Shown in pieces: positions 6,042-8,557 of a stretch of 8,557 nt of DNA; within the stretch, counting starts at the first letter, position 1, and each line of letters starts with the position of its first letter. The translations under genes were made by a program, and so were the position numbers. Under the pieces are notes generated by a model. The model had not been told where the DNA came from, did no database searches, and worked only from the letters and a program-made list of their open reading frames with translations. The stretch comes from an uncultured Lachnospiraceae bacterium. Its GTDB lineage: Bacteria > Bacillota > Clostridia > Lachnospirales > Lachnospiraceae. The stretch is from NCBI GenBank assembly GCA_902803305.1, contig CADCPL010000053.1, forward strand, positions 1 to 8,557, written 5' to 3'.

Positions 6042-7117
6042 AGTTTATTCACCAACACACAGTTTCCACTTGGAAGTTTCATAAAAGGTCCGTTAAGAAC
6101 GATGATATCCTTCTTCAGATCAAGATTGAAGAAACTCATCGTATCGGATTCATGATTAATGCTGACAATATGTTTACAGTCCGGGAAGAAGGCCACATCC
6201 TTCGGATAATCTCCCGAAACCGGAAGGCACAGTCTCTTATCGAGCATGCCCGTTTTGTCATTGACTTTGTATATCGTAACACTGTTACTTCCTGCAACCG
6301 AAGCCATAAGAAGCTTATGGTCAAACGAAAACTTCATTGCACAGGCAATGCTTCCGGAAGTCTTGTAATCATCATTCAGTGTCGAAACCGATCCGATCCT
6401 CTCAAAATCCGGCATTCCTTTATCACATTTATATGAATAAATGTCTATCTTACATGCAACTTCATGTATGATATATGCAAATTTACCGTTCTTATGGAAC
6501 TTGATATATCTCGGTGCGCTGTGCTGGTCGCAGTGTATCATATCCTTAAACTTGAGCTTGCCTGTTGTAGAATCAAACTCATACACCTTGACCTGATCCA
6601 TTCCGCTGTCGCATGCGCACAGATACTTATTGTCCCTTGTCATCTTAACGCACGTTACATGAGGCAGAAACGATCTTTCTATGATGCTCCCGAGTCCCGA
6701 AGAATAGATCTCATCGGTTATGCCTCCGACCGTTCCGTCATCATTTATCTTAAGCACGGTTACTTTGGCATCATGATATCCGGCTACAAACAGATACTTA
6801 TCCTCATAGTCCGAAGACAGGTAACATCCTCTCATACCGTTGATGGAAGCAGTTCCCGTATTAACGAGCGTTCCGTCACCCTTGATCTTGTAACTCTCCA
6901 CTCCGAGATCCGTGATCGCATACAGATACTTGCCGTTATGGGACAGTGTTATATAGGAAGAATTGGTGATCTTCACCTTATCCTTCTCCTTGAATCTGCC
7001 GTTCTTCACATCTATATCATAGACATAGATACCTATCTCGGCATTTCTTGTATATGTAGATACATATGCAACGAATCTGTCTTCTTTTTCTTTTGTCTTG
7101 ACTGCTTGCGTACTCAT
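6038..7117 (-). CDS. Lactonase-family seven-bladed beta-propeller protein (6-phosphogluconolactonase-like)
   Basis: The 359-residue product has no signal peptide or membrane segment and should be cytosolic. It matches the YbhE/Pgl-type lactonase propeller in plan, which includes 6-phosphogluconolactonases and less well defined relatives. Repeated blade units of the form GKYLYA..GVESYKI are seen at about 62-78, 107-124, 164-181, 211-228, 267-284 and 315-332. Typical blocks are FVAYVSTYT..GIYVYDID (15-36), LPHVTCVKM (151-159), the CDSGMDQVKVY segment (169-179), APRYIKFHKNGKFAYIIHE (201-219) and DYPKDVAFFPD (303-313). Several positions usual in the family are altered, for example SVAGSNSV (273-280) where SNRG-DS is common, so the substrate is uncertain. 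The ATG is the only start in the open stretch and lacks a close Shine-Dalgarno site. The gene ends in an ATGA overlap with the VanY gene. Confidence 0.82.
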   Translation of the reverse strand: MSTQAVKTKEKEDRFVAYVSTYTRNAEIGIYVYDIDVKNGRFKEKDKVKITNSSYITLSHNGKYLYAITDLGVESYKIKGDGTLVNTGTASINGMRGCYLSSDYEDKYLFVAGYHDAKVTVLKINDDGTVGGITDEIYSSGLGSIIERSFLPHVTCVKMTRDNKYLCACDSGMDQVKVYEFDSTTGKLKFKDMIHCDQHSAPRYIKFHKNGKFAYIIHEVACKIDIYSYKCDKGMPDFERIGSVSTLNDDYKTSGSIACAMKFSFDHKLLMASVAGSNSVTIYKVNDKTGMLDKRLCLPVSGDYPKDVAFFPDCKHIVSINHESDTMSFFNLDLKKDIIVLNGPFMKLPSGNCVLVNKL

Positions 7118-7125
7118 ACAGAGTA

Positions 7126-7154
7126 ATTTTCCGCTCTTTGATCCAAAAAGTCAA
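7126..7154 (-). promoter_or_regulatory. Possible promoter of the lactonase-vanY-tgt operon
   Basis: On the minus strand TTGACT (7154-7149) is followed by 17 bases and GAAAAT (7131-7126). The -35 box is strong but the -10 box matches only four of six bases. The predicted start of transcription, near 7119, is only about two bases before the ATG. A leaderless mRNA would then be produced, in keeping with the missing ribosome binding site. Confidence 0.4.
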
Positions 7155-7197
7155 CCGCTACATATTGTTGAATCATTTTTTTCGGTAACAAATATGC

Positions 7198-7215
7198 AAA
7201 TAAAATCATTTATTT
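7198..7215. repeat. Inverted repeat AAATAAA-ATCA-TTTATTT, candidate operator upstream of potA
   Basis: Perfect 7-base arms (7198-7204 and 7209-7215) flank a 4-base centre and overlap the place where the potA -35 box should be. The arms are pure A/T in AT-rich DNA, so chance is a real alternative. Nearby, AAAATCAT occurs twice in direct orientation (7202-7209 and 7218-7225). Confidence 0.3.
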
Positions 7216-7237
7216 TCAAAATCATATGCTGTATAAT
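7209..7237 (+). promoter_or_regulatory. Predicted promoter of the pot operon
   Basis: A perfect TATAAT at 7232-7237 lies about 48 bases before the potA start. At 17-base spacing the -35 region reads TTTATT, a poor match (three of six). The promoter may therefore be weak or need an activator. Transcription would start near 7244. The identification rests on the -10 box and position alone. Confidence 0.5.
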
Positions 7238-7271
7238 TTGCTTTACTGTATGTTTAAAGACATTTGTTATC

Positions 7272-7277
7272 GGAGGA
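7272..7277 (+). promoter_or_regulatory. Ribosome binding site fixing the TTG start of potA
   Basis: GGAGGA sits 7 bases before the TTG at 7285. A longer in-frame opening from another TTG at 7264 would place this site inside the coding region and would lack a site of its own, so the shorter start is chosen. Confidence 0.85.
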
Positions 7278-7284
7278 TACCAAG

Positions 7285-8379
7285 TTGAGCAAGAAACTTA
7301 TCGAACTGAAAAACATCTCCAAATCGTTCGGAGACAATCTGGTTCTTGATGAGCTCGATCTCTATATAAGAGAAAATGAATTCGTTACGCTTCTCGGTCC
7401 TTCGGGCTGCGGCAAGACAACTATCCTTCGTATCATCGGCGGATTTGAAACACCCGATATAGGAAACGTGTTCTTTGACGGTGTTGATATCACGAAGCTT
7501 CCCCCCAATCAACGTCAGCTTAATACCGTGTTTCAGAAGTATGCTCTCTTTACACATATGACGATCGCGGAAAACATAGCGTTCGGACTGAAGATAAAAA
7601 AGAAATCCGATGATTATATAAAGGAAAAGATCAGGTATGCCCTTGATCTTGTAAATCTCCCCGGGTTTGAAGACCGTATGCCGGATTCTCTTTCGGGCGG
7701 ACAGCAGCAGCGTATCGCGATCGCGCGTGCCATAGTTAACGAGCCAAAGGTGCTTCTGCTTGACGAGCCTCTCGGTGCGCTCGATCTCAAGCTCCGTCAG
7801 GAAATGCAGTACGAACTCATAAGACTCAAGAATGAGCTCGGTATCACTTTTATATATGTTACTCATGATCAGGAAGAAGCTCTTACGATGTCCGATACGA
7901 TCGTAGTCATGAACCAGGGATATATCCAGCAGATCGGAACACCCGAAAGCATTTACAACGAGCCGATAAATGCTTTTGTGGCTGATTTTATCGGCGAGAG
8001 CAACATCATAGACGGCATAATGCTTGAGGACAGGCTTGTTTCGATCGGCGGTCAGAGTTTTAAATGCGTTGACTCCGGATTTGAGAAAAACGAACCTGTC
8101 GACGTTGTTATCCGTCCCGAGGACGTTGAACTGTCCGATCCGGCACAGGGGCAGACAACAGGTACCGTTACCTCGATCATTTTCAAAGGCGTTCATTATG
8201 AGATACAGATAGAGTCTGCTATCGGGATCAATTTCATGGCACAGACAACACAGCATTTTCCGGTAGGCGCTAATGTCGGCATAAGCGTTATTCCGGATAA
8301 TTTTCAGATAATGCACAAACCTCAGTCAGAGGATGAAGAGATAATGAATCCGGATGATATTCCCGCAGGTACGGTATGA
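7285..8379 (+). CDS. potA: Spermidine/putrescine ABC transporter, ATP-binding protein
   Basis: PotA is the cytosolic ATPase of the PotABCD polyamine importer. The 364-residue protein from the TTG start begins MSKKLIELKNISKSFG, as usual for the family. The nucleotide-binding domain spans about 1-240. It shows Walker A GPSGCGKTT (38-46), Q-loop Gln84, signature LSGGQQQR (136-143), Walker B VLLLDE (156-161), the ALD D-loop (165-167) and switch His194. All catalytic residues are intact. The FVADFIGESNII block (231-242) and the TOBE-type C-terminal domain with VVIRPEDVEL (274-283) mark the PotA branch of the sugar/polyamine importer ATPases. The stop overlaps the next start as ATGA, and that gene is a permease, which supports the assignment. 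Direct reading cannot decide spermidine versus putrescine preference. No local regulator gene is seen upstream. Confidence 0.94.
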   Translation: MSKKLIELKNISKSFGDNLVLDELDLYIRENEFVTLLGPSGCGKTTILRIIGGFETPDIGNVFFDGVDITKLPPNQRQLNTVFQKYALFTHMTIAENIAFGLKIKKKSDDYIKEKIRYALDLVNLPGFEDRMPDSLSGGQQQRIAIARAIVNEPKVLLLDEPLGALDLKLRQEMQYELIRLKNELGITFIYVTHDQEEALTMSDTIVVMNQGYIQQIGTPESIYNEPINAFVADFIGESNIIDGIMLEDRLVSIGGQSFKCVDSGFEKNEPVDVVIRPEDVELSDPAQGQTTGTVTSIIFKGVHYEIQIESAIGINFMAQTTQHFPVGANVGISVIPDNFQIMHKPQSEDEEIMNPDDIPAGTV

Positions 8380-8557
8380 ACAGAAAAAAAATGCAGGTGA
8401 TGTCAATTCCATATTTGCTTTGGGTTGTCGGTTTCACTGTCATCCCTCTTATCTTTGTGATCGCAAAAGCGCTTACGGGTGATAACGGTCTTACCGCCGA
8501 AAACCTGTTTGCCATCTTCGACAGCGTTCACAAAAAAGCGCTTGTTCTGTCTCTCGA
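8376..8557 (+). CDS. potB: Spermidine/putrescine ABC transporter permease, N-terminal fragment (cut by window edge)
   Basis: The frame opens at an ATG overlapping the potA stop by four bases (ATGA) and runs off the window after 60 codons and two bases. It begins MNRKKMQVMSIPYLLWVV. A basic N terminus precedes one hydrophobic segment at about 11-30, rich in aromatic residues and ending VIPLIFVIAKAL. This is the first membrane helix expected of a PotB-like inner permease. The following polar stretch up to about 50 is the first outside loop. AGGT lies 5 bases before the ATG. A second ATG five codons in (8391) is possible but lacks a clear site. The name rests mainly on the position after potA and the helix pattern; the conserved EAA loop is outside the window. 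Confidence 0.85.
   Translation, partial: MNRKKMQVMSIPYLLWVVGFTVIPLIFVIAKALTGDNGLTAENLFAIFDSVHKKALVLSL

Noticed and set aside
7264..7284. A seven-codon N-terminal extension of potA from a TTG at 7264
   Set aside because: The GGAGGA ribosome binding site would fall inside the extension, and no site precedes 7264. The family begins near the MSKKLIELKN segment.
7267..8316. A 349-codon open frame on the minus strand across nearly all of potA
   Set aside because: It is antisense to a fully motif-supported potA. Its translation shows no recognisable domain, and it has no supporting promoter or ribosome binding site that I can see. It is a by-product of codon usage.

Overview
The window looks like chromosomal housekeeping DNA from an anaerobic Firmicute. 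Lachnospiraceae or a close clostridial relative is my best guess. The guess rests on a mid-40s GC content by eye, strong GGAGG-type ribosome binding sites, two TTG starts placed by such sites (potA, serC), and protein texture: the IlvD, IlvB, Tgt and PotA variants read like clostridial versions. No search was run, so the taxonomy is inference. No transposase, phage gene, CRISPR array, tRNA or rRNA gene is visible. Both edges cut through genes.

The layout is two minus-strand blocks and one plus-strand block. Block A (minus, about 7117 down to 3952) holds a cytosolic seven-bladed beta-propeller of the lactonase family, a membrane-anchored VanY-type D,D-carboxypeptidase, and tgt (tRNA-guanine transglycosylase). 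The three overlap by 4 and 1 bases and so look like one translationally coupled operon. Block B (minus, 3949 down to 1) starts at a good sigma-A promoter just after tgt. It contains yajC, then a perfect 11-bp hairpin, then ilvD, ilvB and the first 32 codons of serC, which continues past base 1. Block C (plus, 7285 to the end) is the start of a polyamine importer operon: potA complete and potB partial, overlapping by 4 bases. Blocks A and C diverge from an AT-rich 167-bp region with promoter-like and dyad sequences.

Functionally, ilvB and ilvD supply the acetolactate synthase and dihydroxyacid dehydratase steps of branched-chain amino acid synthesis, and serC supplies the transaminase step of serine synthesis. 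No small regulatory subunit (ilvN/ilvH) and no ilvC lie in the window. tgt beside yajC is a familiar bacterial neighbourhood. The lactonase and VanY genes in front of tgt are the less expected part.

I found no clearly new biological system. The points most worth a second look are the hairpin between yajC and ilvD, the possible leaderless start of the lactonase gene, the lactonase-vanY-tgt coupling, the acidic linker in the VanY protein, and the altered inhibitor-site residues of IlvB.
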